The notes beneath the pieces are model-generated. The model was not told the origin of the DNA, made no database searches, and saw only the letters and a program-made list of their open reading frames with translations. A stretch of 64,000 bases of DNA from Amaurobius ferox (Eukaryota > Arthropoda > Arachnida > Araneae > Amaurobiidae). Each line of letters starts with the position of its first letter. Within the stretch, counting starts at the first letter, position 1. Position numbers and translations under genes: made by a program. Where the stretch lies: contig OX578136.1 of assembly GCA_951213105.1 (NCBI GenBank), positions 158,590,678 to 158,654,677 of the forward strand, written 5' to 3'. Of this stretch, positions 25,030 through 37,479 are shown in pieces.

Positions 25030-28000
25030 TATATATTATAAGTATCAGGAACCTTACTCCTCATTACAGACATCTGATTCCCCTGAAACTTTCAGTAACA
25101 TGCTTACAAATATTTTACAGTGTGTCGCAGCATGTACACAGGCGATAAAAAATGAGGCCAATGAAAAGCAATCATTATTACAAATGTCTTGTACTCCTAA
25201 AGTAAATGGAGAGAAGTACACAAGGAAAAATAATAATAAATGTAATTTATATAGAATTATGAATTTTGCAGTATGAAAAATGCTGTATAAAAATTGCAGA
25301 CAAATTATGCAGTGTAATAATCACCCCTTTTTGTTGATTCTAATTCTGCATCGTCTATGTATATGTTATTTGCAAACCCCGCTTCTTATCATAATAAATA
25401 TAGAATGTTATGTAACTTTGTAATTGAAAATTTTTGCTAAACTGGCTTTTACCTATCTTTTTGAGATAGGAACTCACATAGCACATAGTCGCTTTCCTAT
25501 TAGAAGTCCCTGTTTTTATAGGTCTTGAACATCATTATGTTACTATACATCGTTTTGTTTAAAAATTATTTATTTTAGGGTAATTATAAGCATTTACAAA
25601 TATCACGTGTTTTAGGTCGATTGTAATATCAGTATTTTAGCAAATATATACCTATTTTATTAAGAACATAAATATTTGAAAACTATTTATGATATTGATA
25701 TACAAACAATTTTATATGCATCACAACTACAATCTCTATCATCAAAAATATTGTTCTGTGCGACTAATCGTAAGTAATAATATTAATTCTTTAACGAATA
25801 AATCGTAAGTAATATTAATAATTCTTTACATTTAAATTGAAACTTGAAATCCCATCATAAATTCATTGTTAATTAATATGATAAAAAAAACATTATCATT
25901 TTAAAATCATTAAGCTTGTATCATTTTATTCCTGTAATTCTATTCAATTATTTGGTATCATAAAAGCAAATCAGGGGTTTAAAATATATATTTTTTCGAA
26001 TAAAAGCACCATAATCTACACATTAATAATCTTAAAAGTATTAGTAATTTGCATATCTATCCTATTTGAATATTTTATAAATAGTATTATAAATAACTTT
26101 AAATATACGTTATAATTAAAACGTTCTGTAGAATTACTTCATTTATAACCTATGGTTATTTTAATTGAACACTAAATAACATTGCATCCATCTATTTATT
26201 TCTATCTCCATTTTAATGTAAATTTTATTTATTTATGCATTTTGTATTTTCTATATTTTAAAATGCATCAAGTATAACCTACTTTTATGCACTAAGAGGA
26301 AATAGTATTTTTACATTTACATTGGTATCAAAAATGATTTAGTACGTGTAAGAAATGACAGGGAATAAATATAATCATTAAAACTTCGTCAAAATTGTGT
26401 GTTTCACTTACCTGTTATAGCAAAACTCTTAAACTTCAAACAAATGTTGAACAAAACTTTAAATAGTGTTGTTCTTCAAGTGACGTGATATGACTACTGT
26501 CATTAAATGGTGGAGAAAAAAGGACGATTTTTCGGAAAATATCATACAGGATATTTTCGGAAAATATCATCGGATTTTCAAAGGAAAACATAAATCAGCA
26601 ATTTTGCAAAATATGATCATTAAAACTTTTATAAGTAAGATATAAGCACATTAAGTCTTTTTACAAATTGAAATCGAAGTTTAACACATTTATTTCCGTT
26701 ATTTGTTTTTAGAGGTGTAAGAAAACTCAAGTCATCACTGAGGGACAGTGACAGAAATGACAAATTTACATTTTTAAACTACTTTTAATAATATAGATTT
26801 ACATTTAATATATTTAACACATTTAATAATATTGAAAAATACATTTTTGATTAAAAGCATGTGGAACAAACTGTATTCTAAAAATAATACATAATATATA
26901 TCCTATTTTTTAACTCAATGGACACAAAATTGACAATTGTCAGATATTCATATGTAATATGAAACATCTCGATTACATTTAATGCACTAAATAGGACCCT
27001 TCAACTCTATTTAACTGCAAAGGAGCAGAAAATTGTTTCATGTTTTAGAAATACTCATTATCTACCTCGTGAATGTGCACATTAAGTCTTTCGCAATTAC
27101 AAAAGACTGCTTATATACAATAAGTAATAAGTCTTAATTATTCAAAAATCCGACAGATTGTAATTTTAAACAAAGATCTATTGCATATTCCTTTGCAGCA
27201 TTTAGAGAGTAATTCCCTAAATTACAAACAGGGAAACGAAATATTAATAACTCCGTCGGCAGCGAAAGCAAACAGACCGGTCTAAAGTAGCGCTGGCTCA
27301 ATTATTCTTAATTATTCAAATAATAATATGCCAGGTGGCAACAGTATTCTTCATCCAGGGTTTGCATCGCAAAATTATTAATGATAGCCAAGTACTTCTA
27401 GTGGATTAAATGATAAACAAAGGATAGTCTAGACCGACATTTCCCAAAGTTTCAACAGTCACTTTTCCTGCTTTTAGACGTTCATGTTTGCGTCTTACAT
27501 CTTTTTGCATATTAATATTATAATATTAATATTATAATATTAATATTATAATATTGCTTTATAATATTAATATATTGCTATTAATATATTAATATTATAA
27601 ATACACTATGAAAACAAATTCTATAGTGTATTTTACCAAAGGCGTAACCAAAATATCGGAAAAGAGAGTATGGAAAATAGGAGGGTACAGTTCTTTCAGG
27701 AGGAGGGTACTGTTCTGGATTTCTTTTTCAAATATGGATTGAAAACTAATATAATTTTCGCACTCATACCCTATATCTACCTACCCTTATACATTTGGTT
27801 CTTCTGTTTAACCGAATAGTGATTTTCCTGAAATTTGGAAATAAAATATCTATCTTACATAATAGAAATAAATGTTTGTCTGTGTCGTCTTTAGTGGGAA
27901 ATCGAAGCTTCGGACAGCGACGACATTTGGTACAGGCGTATTTCTGGTCCCAGGACAATGTAGCTCGACGAGACTTTTTCAAAATTCGAATTAGATTTAT

Positions 28001-28325
28001 AGTTATTTTATGAAGCACAAATTTGAGTAATGCTTACACAAATCGTTTCATAGCGATTGGAAATATTATCATTGAGTTTCCATCGTGGTATGATAGTAAA
28101 GATGTGTTCTTTCTAACGATCCTTGAACCGAATCCGTAAGACATATTCTTCATATTTAATTATTTGTTCTTAAATACATTGAAATATTCATGTTTTATAT
28201 TTTATTGTTTTATTTCGTCCCATCAAGATTAGAACAATTCTGTAGTTTGACATAAATATGGGTGCATGTCTTTAAATTCTAATACATTTTTTTAATTACT
28301 CTATTTTCTGATACCCTATTAATTT
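25030..28325. other. Long AT-rich stretch without recognisable genes
   Basis: More than 3 kb of very AT-rich DNA with no motif-bearing frame. It contains a 14-bp tandem repeat at 27511-27556. A short inverted likeness links GGAAAGCGACTATGTGCTAT (reverse of about 25475-25500) with GGGAAAGCGCGACTATGCGC at about 23490. Confidence 0.4.
27511..27556. repeat. 14-bp AT tandem repeat
   Basis: ATTAATATTATAAT is repeated about 3.3 times, followed by looser AT-rich variants to about 27602. Confidence 0.8.
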
Positions 28326-28349
28326 TCAACCAAAACCTTAAAAATTGAA

Positions 28350-29498
28350 ATGTTTGATTCCCTGAACACGCACCTTAGTGAGAATGACATTATCATTCCG
28401 GAGCAGTTTGGATTTCGGCCAAAACACTCCACCACTCATCAATTGCTGAGAGTGATAGAGTACATTTCTTCTGGTTTTAATAATAAGACACCAACAGCTG
28501 CGATTTTTCTTGACATCCAAAAAGCCTTTGATAAAGTGTGGCACTGTGGATTAGCTTACAAATTGATCACTCTAAAAGTCCCTGACGCACTTGTCAAACT
28601 TTTAATTTCATACTTAAATAACAGACACTTTCAAGTCAGAGTAAAAAATAACTTATCTACACCCAAGCTCATTAAAAGTAGTGTACCGCAAGGATATATC
28701 CTGGGCCCGACACTCTTTAACATATATCTAAATGACATTCCCAGGACCCCAGACACGGAGCTGGCACTCTATGCAGACGACAGCGCGATACTTGCAAAAC
28801 ACCCTTACGTCTCAGTAATGCACAGACAGCTACAACAACACTTAGACATACTCCAAGCATGGCTGGAAAAATGGCGAATAAAATTAAACCCCAATAAATG
28901 TCATTGGATTTATTTCTCTAGAAAACGTAAACCTCCGCCTCCTCGGTACATAAACAACCATGCCCTAAAAGCGGAAAAATCTATTAAATACCTAGGTGTA
29001 ACGATAGACTCCCACCTAACTTGGAAACTGCACGTAACGAACATAATCAAAAAAGCGTATATAACCATAGGAGCCTTATACCCAATGATAGGAAACGGAA
29101 ATCTAAGTTATCAAAATAAACTCCTAATTTATAAATCGGTCATCCGCCCGGGAATGCTGTATGCATCACCCGTATGGGGTTATGCCTGTAAAACTACCAT
29201 AGACTTATTAGAGACAAGACAAAACAAAACCCTAAGGATTATAAGGAAAGCCCCTAGATACTTAAGAAACTCGGTAATTAGGAAAGACTTCAAAATAAAA
29301 ACTGTTAGAGCCCAAATTAAAAAGCTAGCGCTTAAATTCTACAAAAATCTGCCATCTGTCCCAAATGAACAATTATTTAATCTGCATGACTATGATCATC
29401 GCAAGGCAAAAATCTGCCATCTGTCCCAAATGAACAATTATTTAATCTGCATGACTATGATCATCGCAAGGCTAAATCTCGTAAGAGACGGTACTTAA
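28350..29498 (+). pseudogene. Jockey-like reverse transcriptase, N-terminally truncated
   Basis: RNA-directed DNA polymerase of a LINE, which copies element RNA at the nicked target. Visible RT motifs in order are EQFGFRPKHSTTHQL (about residues 19-33), FLDIQKAFDKVWH with catalytic Asp (about 53-65), SSVPQGYILGPTLFNIYLND (about 110-130) and YADD (141-144). Then come the thumb-like segment with KCHWIYFSRKRK and the IKYLGVTIDSHLTWK block. The endonuclease that should precede the RT is absent. A perfect 65-bp tandem duplication (29343-29407, 29408-29472) shifts the frame near the C-terminus; skipping it restores an ending in RKRRYLT. So the frame is nearly intact but truncated and damaged. Confidence 0.88.
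29343..29472. repeat. Perfect 65-bp tandem duplication
   Basis: 29343-29407 and 29408-29472 are identical as read. The unit length is not a multiple of three, so it causes the frameshift in the LINE C-terminus. Identity of the two copies points to a recent event, or an assembly artefact. Confidence 0.95.
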
Positions 29499-29690
29499 CT
29501 TTGATATTCGGTACTTGGAACGTCCCACCTTAATCAGTTGATATTAAATAAAACTCGCGATCTTTGTTTTTCTACAAAATGTCTTAAATCCCAAACTGCT
29601 AGGTAACCCTCCGATCTGCATCAACTCCCCAAACTGCTTAAACGCTAAATGTGCAACAAACTGCCACACTAGGAGCTAGGTCAAATAATA

Positions 29691-30110
29691 AAAACATTAA
29701 ATCAAAAACCTCGAACCTCCAACAATGGACCAATGAAATAATGTCACAGTATGAAGATAAGAACCACACCTAGAGATTGGAGATTAAAGGCGCTTCGCAC
29801 CTGGTGCTTTGTTCTGGACGAAACTCTATTCGACTTTCGCGCCCATTCCTTTTCAGACTTCCGGTTTGTCGGTTCTCTTGCACTGACGAAAGGGATCCAG
29901 CGTATCCTCGAAACATCTGCATTATTCTATTATTTGTGTTATACGTTGCTCAAGTTTGTCTTATCCTTCGCACAGAGGAGTGTACTTGTTGAACAGTACT
30001 GAGTTAGCACTTTATCATTACGTTTTGAAGTAACTCCGTGGACACTAAGTACCAACACCATGAATTGTTGCAAGCGAAAAGTAGAATTGCTGCGCGAATG
30101 CTGTCAATTT
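29691..30110. other. GC-richer segment with hammerhead-like core
   Basis: Not assigned to an element. CTGACGA (29883-29889), a short hairpin with GGGAT/ATCCT arms, and GAAAC (29910-29914) follow the hammerhead ribozyme order CUGANGA-stem II-GAAA. A GTC (29868-29870) lies upstream where a cleavage site could be. Stems I and III pair poorly, so activity is unlikely. Two overlapping forward frames here show no motif. Confidence 0.25.
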
Positions 30111-30666
30111 GACAATAAAGTATCATTTTAAATATTTTAAAATATAATAACAGAGTGTAAAAATTTCTATTCATATTTTAAGCTTTAAAATATTTTATTT
30201 ATAAAATTAAAATAGTTTTAATAGAAATCTGAGAAAATAATAAAAATTTTATAATCTTCCTTTACATTTAGAATATTTAAATGCATTCGTGTAAATACGT
30301 TATTGTAAATTACAATATATAATATTTTAAATATTTAAGAGTGAATAAAGCAATGTACCGTTGAAACATTTATATTCATTTAAAAATATACTAAAGCATT
30401 TCGAAATGTAATTATTTGAATTATCTAATTGTAAAAGAGCAATAAATTAAATGAAATAACTCACAAGTATTTTACTTCTAAAATAAATTTTTAACTATTC
30501 GTAATTCAGAAAATATTACATTAATGTGTGCAAACGCATTTCAAAATTTAGCTCCTTAAATAGTTATATTTATTTTTTAAAAAAATAAATAATTTATAAC
30601 TGAAACATTCAAATATAAACAAAATGATTATTTGCACACTGGATGCTTATGTTTAATTATAAATAA
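30111..30666. other. AT-rich DNA
   Basis: Extremely AT-rich with many AAATATTT-type words and no gene. Confidence 0.4.
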
Positions 30667-31484
30667 CTAGCAGCGATTACCCGGCGTTGCTCGGGATTTA
30701 CGATGCAAAACACTGATAAAAATTACACCGGAACATATAGGGCAGTGAATCTTATGCACAGTTTTTTCACTGTGAAAGAAGTGAACTCATTGCATTATGT
30801 AATAAAAAAAAATAATCTGATTGGCCACTCTTTGGCCAATCAGATCCATTGGATCATACATACATACGTTTTTTCTTTATATAGAATATAGGTAGATATA
30901 TTTATATTCATTTATTTATTATTCAAATTATTAAAACTTGTTGAGTAAACCTATGAAAAATAAACCATGGTGATAGTTTCCATTTACATTTATATTTCAA
31001 ACCTGCGATTTTCAAAAGTGACTAATACGTTCAATAAACTCCCACAAAATTCAGAGATTTAATTGACTTTCACGTTTTAAACCAACGGTTTCCAACCTTT
31101 TTAGTTGGGAATCATGGAGTTAGAGAGTGGAATTTCTAGGAAAAAGTTTCGTTTTCCATTAATATCTTGACAACACCTGATCTTAGAAACTCAAAACTGG
31201 GAAAAAGTTTATGGGAGGCTATTTCAAAGCTATCCAAAAAATGTCATTAAATTCGGTGCAGCTGTTCTGCCGTGATGATGAGACAAACGAAAGTTTCGTT
31301 TATTATTAATATCGCGACAACCCCTGTTGTTATAGAAACTCGAAACATGAACTAAATTTTAAGTGGGGCTATTTCAAGACTGCCCACCAAATTTCATCAA
31401 ATTCGGTTCAGCTGTTCTTCCGTGATGTTGGATCATGCATACACACATACATACATACATACTTTTTATCTTTATATATATAGA
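30667..31484 (-). mobile_element. Non-autonomous Helitron
   Basis: In minus orientation it starts TCTATATATATAAAGATAAA at 31484, preceded by A. It ends with a GC-rich hairpin region (CCCGAGCAACGCCGGG), then GCTGCTAG at 30667, followed by T. These are the Helitron hallmarks: 5' TC, 3' CTRR after a hairpin, insertion between A and T, no target duplication. The 5' 500 bp are clearly related to the Helitron at 59668. A second 5'-end-like sequence (TCTATATAAAGAAAAAACG reversed) at about 30885 suggests an internal mini-copy. No Rep/helicase gene is present. Confidence 0.8.
30815..30845. repeat. Perfect 12-bp stem-loop
   Basis: ATCTGATTGGCC, a 7-base loop, then GGCCAATCAGAT: a perfect stem inside the Helitron close to its 3' end. 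It may be a relic of another element's terminus. Confidence 0.9.
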
Positions 31485-32089
31485 TTGAAATTATTATAAA
31501 TAATTTAAATTATTAAATTATACTTGACTCAAATTGACTACATTGTCAAGCGGCAATGATTCAGCTTCCTACATTATCGGTTACTTTCAGTTCGTTAAAA
31601 TGCAATGTAGCTAGATTTGAAAAACTTTTATCTTGTAATAAGGTAGATTTTTCAAGTTATGAAAAAGAGTGTAACTTTATTTATTCTCTTAGAAAAAGAC
31701 CATTCTTGTAAATAATTGAAAAAAAGAATGTTCTGTTTCTTTAGAAGGTTTTTTTTTATGATAACCTATTTTTCTTTACTTGCATATGATGTAACGAGAA
31801 AGAGAAAGTGATCATTATAGTTGATTTCCTTGTTGCTTTGTCATTTCAACTCCGGTAACAATAAAAGTAAGTAGTGTCGACAGGTGACACGAAAATCGAT
31901 GACAAGCCCTTTTATCTGGAGTTCAGTGCAAACAGAAATTATTTCTGTAGGTTGTGATAAAATTCCCGAATTCGACAGAATATTTTGCTGACCTTTTTGT
32001 CTCAGTTATATGCAGAAAAAAACTATTTCTGTAAGGTTTTAATAGAACATTGGTAGTCTTAAAGAGGTTTTTTAGCTATATTATATTTA
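31485..32089. other. AT-rich DNA
   Basis: No gene or clear repeat recognised. Confidence 0.35.
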
Positions 32090-32680
32090 TAACATACCTA
32101 GAAGGTATGCCCGTCATATGACGGAATTAAAAATTTGCAAGGCATTGGCTCCCATTTTTATAAATTTGGTGACATTTTTGTCAATATGGCAACATTTTCG
32201 TCAACTTGGCAATATTTAAAAAAGTCTCCAAGTTAGCGACATCCAAATTTTTCCCAAGCATTACGGACGGGCGGAAAAAGGATTATTCATATAGTCGTTT
32301 GTTATGTTATTTCCAAGACATTGAATTTTCATCAATTAATCTTCATTTTAATTGATTTAGAGTCAATTTTATCAATTTGGCGACATTATCGTCAATTTAA
32401 GAGCATTTTAAAAGACTCGCCAAGTTGGCGATATGTGCCAAAATTCATCGCCAGAATTTCGCCAAGCCTTACAGACGCCGAAATAGGTTTTTTCTTACAG
32501 TAGATTCTTATATTTATTCCAAGATATTGAATTTTCATCAGTCGTCATTTTTACCAATTTGGCTACATTTTCATCAATTTGGCAACATTTAAAAAATCTC
32601 ACCAAATTGGCGATATTCCGCCAATTTCGACACCAAAATTTCGCCAAGCGTTACCCAGAGATAGATAGATAAATTGACGG
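32090..32680 (-). repeat. Tandem GGCGACATT/GCCAAGTTGGCGA blocks (family B interior)
   Basis: Three successive units of roughly 190-200 bp, each with a TTTGGCGACATTTTCGTCAA-like segment, a palindromic CGCCAAGTTGGCGA-like core, CGCCAAGC and a GTTACGGACGG-type end. The same block occurs once in most family B copies and four times in tandem at 58.1-58.9 kb. The strand is given relative to B5 and is only indicative. Confidence 0.65.
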
Positions 32681-32699
32681 ATAAATCAAGATGTTTATA

Positions 32700-33060
32700 T
32701 TATAAATAAAGCTAAATGAGTATTAAACAAGAAAGATCAATCATGCTTAAAGCATTGATTATGAAACACTTTCCAACTTCAATGCAATTTTATTTAAAAA
32801 AATCGAAAATACAATACATCCCTCGGTAATATTTTAAAACTTATTACAATACTACATTGATTTATTATATTTGAAAACTTAAACCTTCATTGAAAAAAAT
32901 GAACTTCATTCAAATGACGGCATTGAAATATAAATTGCCTGGTTTAAATATCTCTAAAATGCAATACATTCCACGGTAATATTTTTAAAACTATCATAAT
33001 ACTACGATAATTTATTATGTTTGAAAACTTCATCGAAAACAACTGAAATAAATTCAAATC
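32700..33060. repeat. Family D repeat, inverted partner of 50850-51255
   Basis: Segments such as CATTGATTATGAAACACTTT, CCAACTTCAATGC and AAATGACGGCATTGAAATAT recur reverse-complemented in the same order at 50850-51255. The two sites are not part of one element; they are dispersed copies in opposite orientation. A further partial copy is at about 59510-59590. Confidence 0.65.
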
Positions 33061-33635
33061 ACGTCATAGAAAAAATAACACGCCTGAATCTCTCTATAAA
33101 AGCAGGATTTCATTCATAAGTTTCTCCATTTCATTCATCACAATACTATAATAATTTATTTTATTTAAAAATTAAGACCATGGAGCTACAATTCATAAAC
33201 TTTATGCTTAAAACTTCATCGAAAAAAATCGTCCTTCTGTTTATAAAATCAATTAATATTTCATTCATATCAGCCATGCAGACTCCAGGGACTGAATTAT
33301 TTTGTGTTAAAGAAATACAGTAATTCTAATACAACTCATTCTACATATTTTGCTGTTTACATTTTACATAGGTGAAAAATAGGCTTAGTTGTAGAAATAA
33401 TCAAATTTGAATGAGAATTTAAACTCAAATATATTGTCATTGTGTTGTTTTAGTATGTAGATGCACAGAATTTAAGCAAATATAAAGTAGTTTTAGGACG
33501 GATACAACACTCAATATGAATTAAAACGAACTTTAAAAAATCACAATTTTGAAACAAGATGGATGCCATATATCATTTTGAAGTGGGTCATGTGATCGTT
33601 TCATATCATGGTCACGTGATCGTTTCATATAAGAT

Positions 33636-34029
33636 GTGTAATTATTATTTTAATTTTTATTTAAAAAACTACTGAATATATTTCGCTGAATTTTTTTTTA
33701 CATATTTTATGGAACAATTTGACTATTACCTAAAATTTTCGAAGCAATTTGTGAATTTTAAATCCGCTTAAAAAATGTTTGAAAAATTAGGTCCCATAGG
33801 GCTCAATGTATTTCATTTTTTCAACCCGGGTTCAATCCAAAACTAATTGGGTGATATTATTCATTTATATTTCCATAGGTCCTACAGACCGTCTGAACAA
33901 CATACTAAAATTTCATTTTGATTAAGTCATTTTTACGGCAGTTATCGTGCTAACGGACGGACAGACAGACAGACAGACAGAATGAACAAAGTCATAAACA
34001 CTTTTCAACTTTGTTGTAAAGTGTTAAAA
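33636..34029 (-). repeat. Family C hairpin-ended repeat, copy C1
   Basis: It ends at the right in a hairpin with arms AACACTTT and AAAGTGTT (33997-34025) preceded by a (GACA)n run (33957-33982). The body contains the AACCCGGGTTCAATCCAAAA segment and an AAATTTCATTTTGATTAAGT segment. It is the inverted counterpart of C2 at 35474. Confidence 0.75.
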
Positions 34030-35473
34030 AGAAATAATTACACTAGGCAGCAAGCACATTTAAAATCTAGGTACGAAACTATTTTAAAAATCAAAAGTTT
34101 TATTTACAAAGGATGTTTTAAAACATAATTACAAAGCCTGGGCGCTTTCGGGCATGAAACGTTCTTCATCAGACTGAAAAGGGATTCGTTGTACTTTTAT
34201 ACACAGACAAACCGTGAACAAAAAATCTATATTGTCAGTGGTCGTCGGATAGTACATAATAAAAAATACAGAGAAATGAATAAACAAATATTAAAATAAC
34301 ACAGCAAAAATAAAATAGTATATTAATATTACAAAAAAAAAAAACATATTTAGATATCTAAATATGCAGATAATAGTTTAGCCTTCAATGAATCAAGGAT
34401 GAGATACCCAGCAAAACTGATATTTTGAACCAGGTCAAAATTACAGGTAGAATCAAGATAAATATAGATGTACAAACATTCAAAAAGCAAAACATCGCGG
34501 GGATTATTACAATTAGTTAGAAGGAAAGTTTTATCGAATATCGGAACAGAATTATCATTGATAACAATTTGGGATGAGGTGATGGAAATTTTTTTTTTTT
34601 TGATAATGGAAATACATATAAGGAACAGAGTTATCTCAATTTTATACAAATTCGTAGACATATACAAACATGAGCATACTGTAGAGAAAAACTATTTTCT
34701 CTGTTAAACTCTATATGTCTATTTATCCCACTTGGTGACAATTTTGGTGAAATATCACCAATTTGGCGACTTTTTGGAAAATGTAGCCAAATTGACGATA
34801 ATTCGGAAGTTTAATTTCTTTGATAATATGTGTCGCTTTGTAATTATTACCTTCTTCAATGGAAATAGTGAGTGAATTTTGAAATAGTAGTTAATTATAG
34901 TGAGTTCAACCGTTCAGGACACAAAGTTTAGGGAGTCTTGGTTGTCGTAAATTAATTGCGTTTTGTTAGAGAGAGGCACAATTATTATATTTCATTAGGG
35001 GGTCATATAGTAGTAAATAATATAAATCGGTAGAGGTGCATTGTTTACATGCGTTCAGGTATGAAGAGCAAGGGCTGCAGACGGGCGGATGTCTGGGAAT
35101 CCCTTATGCACTCGGCCATATGTCTAGTTTAAACATCTACACTACATAATATATTTGAAAATATAAATTTAACACATGCGTCTAATGCTAAGAAATATAT
35201 ATAGCATTTTAATTTAAAGTTACTGTGCTATTTCGTATCCGTAAAATAGCGGAAATTTTGTGCCACTATTAATATTAAACCAATAGTAATATCATATAAC
35301 TAATCATATAATCGTTTGTTCAAAGAGTGTTTCAAACCTTGCACTGAAAGACAGTTAACAATTGATATACACCTCTCGATATTCTTCAGTCCTTGTCTAT
35401 CACCAACATTGCTAATGAAACAAACGTTTTCTATATCCGATGCATTAGGATTCTCTCATTAAATCTTCTTTTT
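34030..35473. other. Anonymous DNA with a Penelope-like scrap
   Basis: At 34141-34175 the minus strand reads CTGATGAAGAACGTTTCATG then CCCGAAAGCG. This resembles the hammerhead-bearing terminal repeats of Penelope-like retroelements as I know them. No Penelope reverse transcriptase frame is seen, so the assignment is weak. The rest is AT-rich without genes. Confidence 0.3.
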
Positions 35474-35983
35474 AACACTTTACAACATAGTTGAAAAGTG
35501 TTTATGACTTTGTTAACACTTTACAACTTAGTTGAAAAGTGTTTATGACTTTGTTAATACTTTACAACATAGTTGAAAAGTGTTTATGACTTTGTTCATT
35601 CTGTCTGTCCGTTATTAACACTTTACAACATAGTTGAAAAGTGTTTATGACTTTGTTCATTCTGTCTGTCTGTCCGTTAGCACGATAACTGCCGCAAATA
35701 TGACTTTATCAAAATGAAATTTTAGTATGTTTTTCAGACGGTCTGTGGGACCTATGGGAATATAAATGAATATCACCCAATTAGTTTTGGATTGAACCCG
35801 GGTTGAAAAAATGAAATACATTGAACCCTATGGGATCTATTTTTTCAAACATTTTTTAAGCGAATTTCAAATTCACAAATTACTTCGAAAATTTTAGGAA
35901 ATATTCAAATTATCCCATAAAAAATATAAAAAAAATTTCAATAAAATATTTTAGGTAGTTTTTTAAATAAAAATTATTTAATA
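35474..35983 (+). repeat. Family C repeat, copy C2 with multiplied terminal hairpin
   Basis: The terminal hairpin AACACTTTACAACATAGTTG, with its AAAGTGTT arm, is present four times, starting at 35474, 35515, 35556 and 35617 (spacings 41, 41 and 61 bp). A CTGTCTGTCTGTCCG run and the family C body follow. The element abuts the CTAG end of the Helitron array at 35984. Confidence 0.8.
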
Positions 35984-37392
35984 CTAGCCGCCTTTGGCGA
36001 CCAGCCTGTTCGCTACCCTTGAAAATTCTGACCGTGGCAAATTCTGATCGTTGCAAACTCGCTGGCGCGACCTACCAGAAAGGTGTAAGGTAACTTTTGG
36101 ACGGCCAGGAAGTGCCACCCAATTTAGACCGGAACTCAGTGGGGGAGGCATCCACAGGGACCGTACACTCCTTCCCCTACCACCAACCTCTCGGAAGGAC
36201 TTACGGTCCCACATGTTTAACGTGATCGTACTCCACTGGGCTACTGCGCCTTCGCGACAATCTCCATAACTTTCTTTTTATTCACCCAATTTAGACCGGG
36301 ATCCAGTGGGGGAGGCATCCACAGGGACCGTACCATCCTTCCCCTACCAACAACCTCTCGGAACGTCTTACGGACCCACATGTTTAATGTTATCGTACAC
36401 CGCCTGAACACGGAGGCAGTTTAGGCACTGGCGGGAATCGAACCCGGGCCTACCGAGTGCATTTCCCGTGCGCTAACTTCCCGCGCGCTAATTTAAATTT
36501 TATAATGACCATATGCTAAGCTCTAATTCCATCATCCTCATTCCATCGTTCCATCATTTAAAATATCCATAAATTAAAACGTTCCATCAATCATCAATAT
36601 CGTTCCACAAATACATAAATATAAGTTCAAATACATCACCACAATTCAATCCACCATAATGCAATCATTTAAATTATTTAAAATATCCATTTAAAATATC
36701 CATAAATTAAAATATCCATTTAAAATATCATATAAATATAATCATTTCACCCGTTGTATACAACACATCTTAATTCATTTAAACCCGGAAGGGCGGTCTC
36801 CATGGAAACGGGGGGAAAATTCAACGGGTGAAAACGCGGTTCGCCGAGAAATTGGAAATCCTTAGGTCATTAAAATCGCGATCCTGTGAATATTTATAAT
36901 TATTTCTTGACCAGATTGGACTTGTAAGAATGCCAGATGTTTGACCTTTCTAAAAATGTAAATTATTAGTCGAAATTCTGAGTACTTTTTACTATGCGAG
37001 AATTTAAAAACCAAAAATCGTTTTTTTGAGTCAAAAGTGACTTTTGCTTTAAAATCATAAAGAAATATTAGAATTTATCTGTGATATTTGAAATTGATAT
37101 ATTTTTACTCGAAATTCTCTGCTCTTTCCGATGGTGTGATTTGTTTTTTCTACAATGTCTGGATCGAGGAGAAAAAAGGGCAAAAAGATCAAAAAACGGT
37201 CGAAATCGCATAAAACATTAAATAACAAAAAAAATAATTAAAATTTTAAAAATCGGTTTTCACGTGTCCCCTTCCCACCCTCCTGGGTCTCCAATTGCCA
37301 AATTTCGTAGCTCTCCGACGCGCGGTCGCTGAACGTATAGTGTATAAGACAGACGCACAGACAGACACACAGATATTGCCTTTTATTATTTA
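35984..37392 (-). mobile_element. Helitron-like array, copy 1
   Basis: Read on the minus strand the 3' end is CGCCAAAGGCGGCTAG: a short CGCC/GGCG hairpin, then CTAG, followed by T. The 5' end is TAAATAATAAAAGGCAATAT followed by CTGT-rich simple repeat. Inside are two tRNA-like units (about 36100-36480) and a CCATCATTTAAAATATCC-rich AT block. There is also a segment with GAATTTAAAAACCAAAAATC shared with copies 2 and 3. No Rep/helicase is encoded. Confidence 0.65.
36100..36480 (-). repeat. tRNA-like tandem units in copy 1 (two, first shortened)
   Basis: Two units carry the CAATTTAGACCGG, GGCATCCACAGGGACCGTAC and CCTCTCGG blocks. The first lacks most of the tRNA-like part. The second retains a B box (GGTTCGATTCC on the minus strand) at about 36438-36448. 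Confidence 0.75.
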
Positions 37393-37479
37393 CTAGCCGC
37401 CTTTGGCGACCAGCCTGTTCGCTACCCTTGAAAATCCTGACAGTGGCAAGCTCGCTTTTTAACGATGCTGCTCAGCGAA

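Larger units (their letters stand above)
28326..29690 (+). mobile_element. 5'-truncated Jockey-like non-LTR retrotransposon
   Basis: Only the reverse transcriptase part and a 3' tail are present. The RT frame can be followed a few codons upstream of its first ATG (LKIE before MFDSL) and then stops having sense at about 28326, the likely 5' truncation point. The 3' boundary is uncertain; an AATAATAAAAAC stretch near 29686 is taken as a provisional end. No target duplication was found. Confidence 0.65.

Noticed and set aside
33640..35983. One large transposon with family C copies as inverted termini
   Set aside because: The two copies are complete elements with their own hairpins, and the DNA between them is heterogeneous; more likely two independent insertions.
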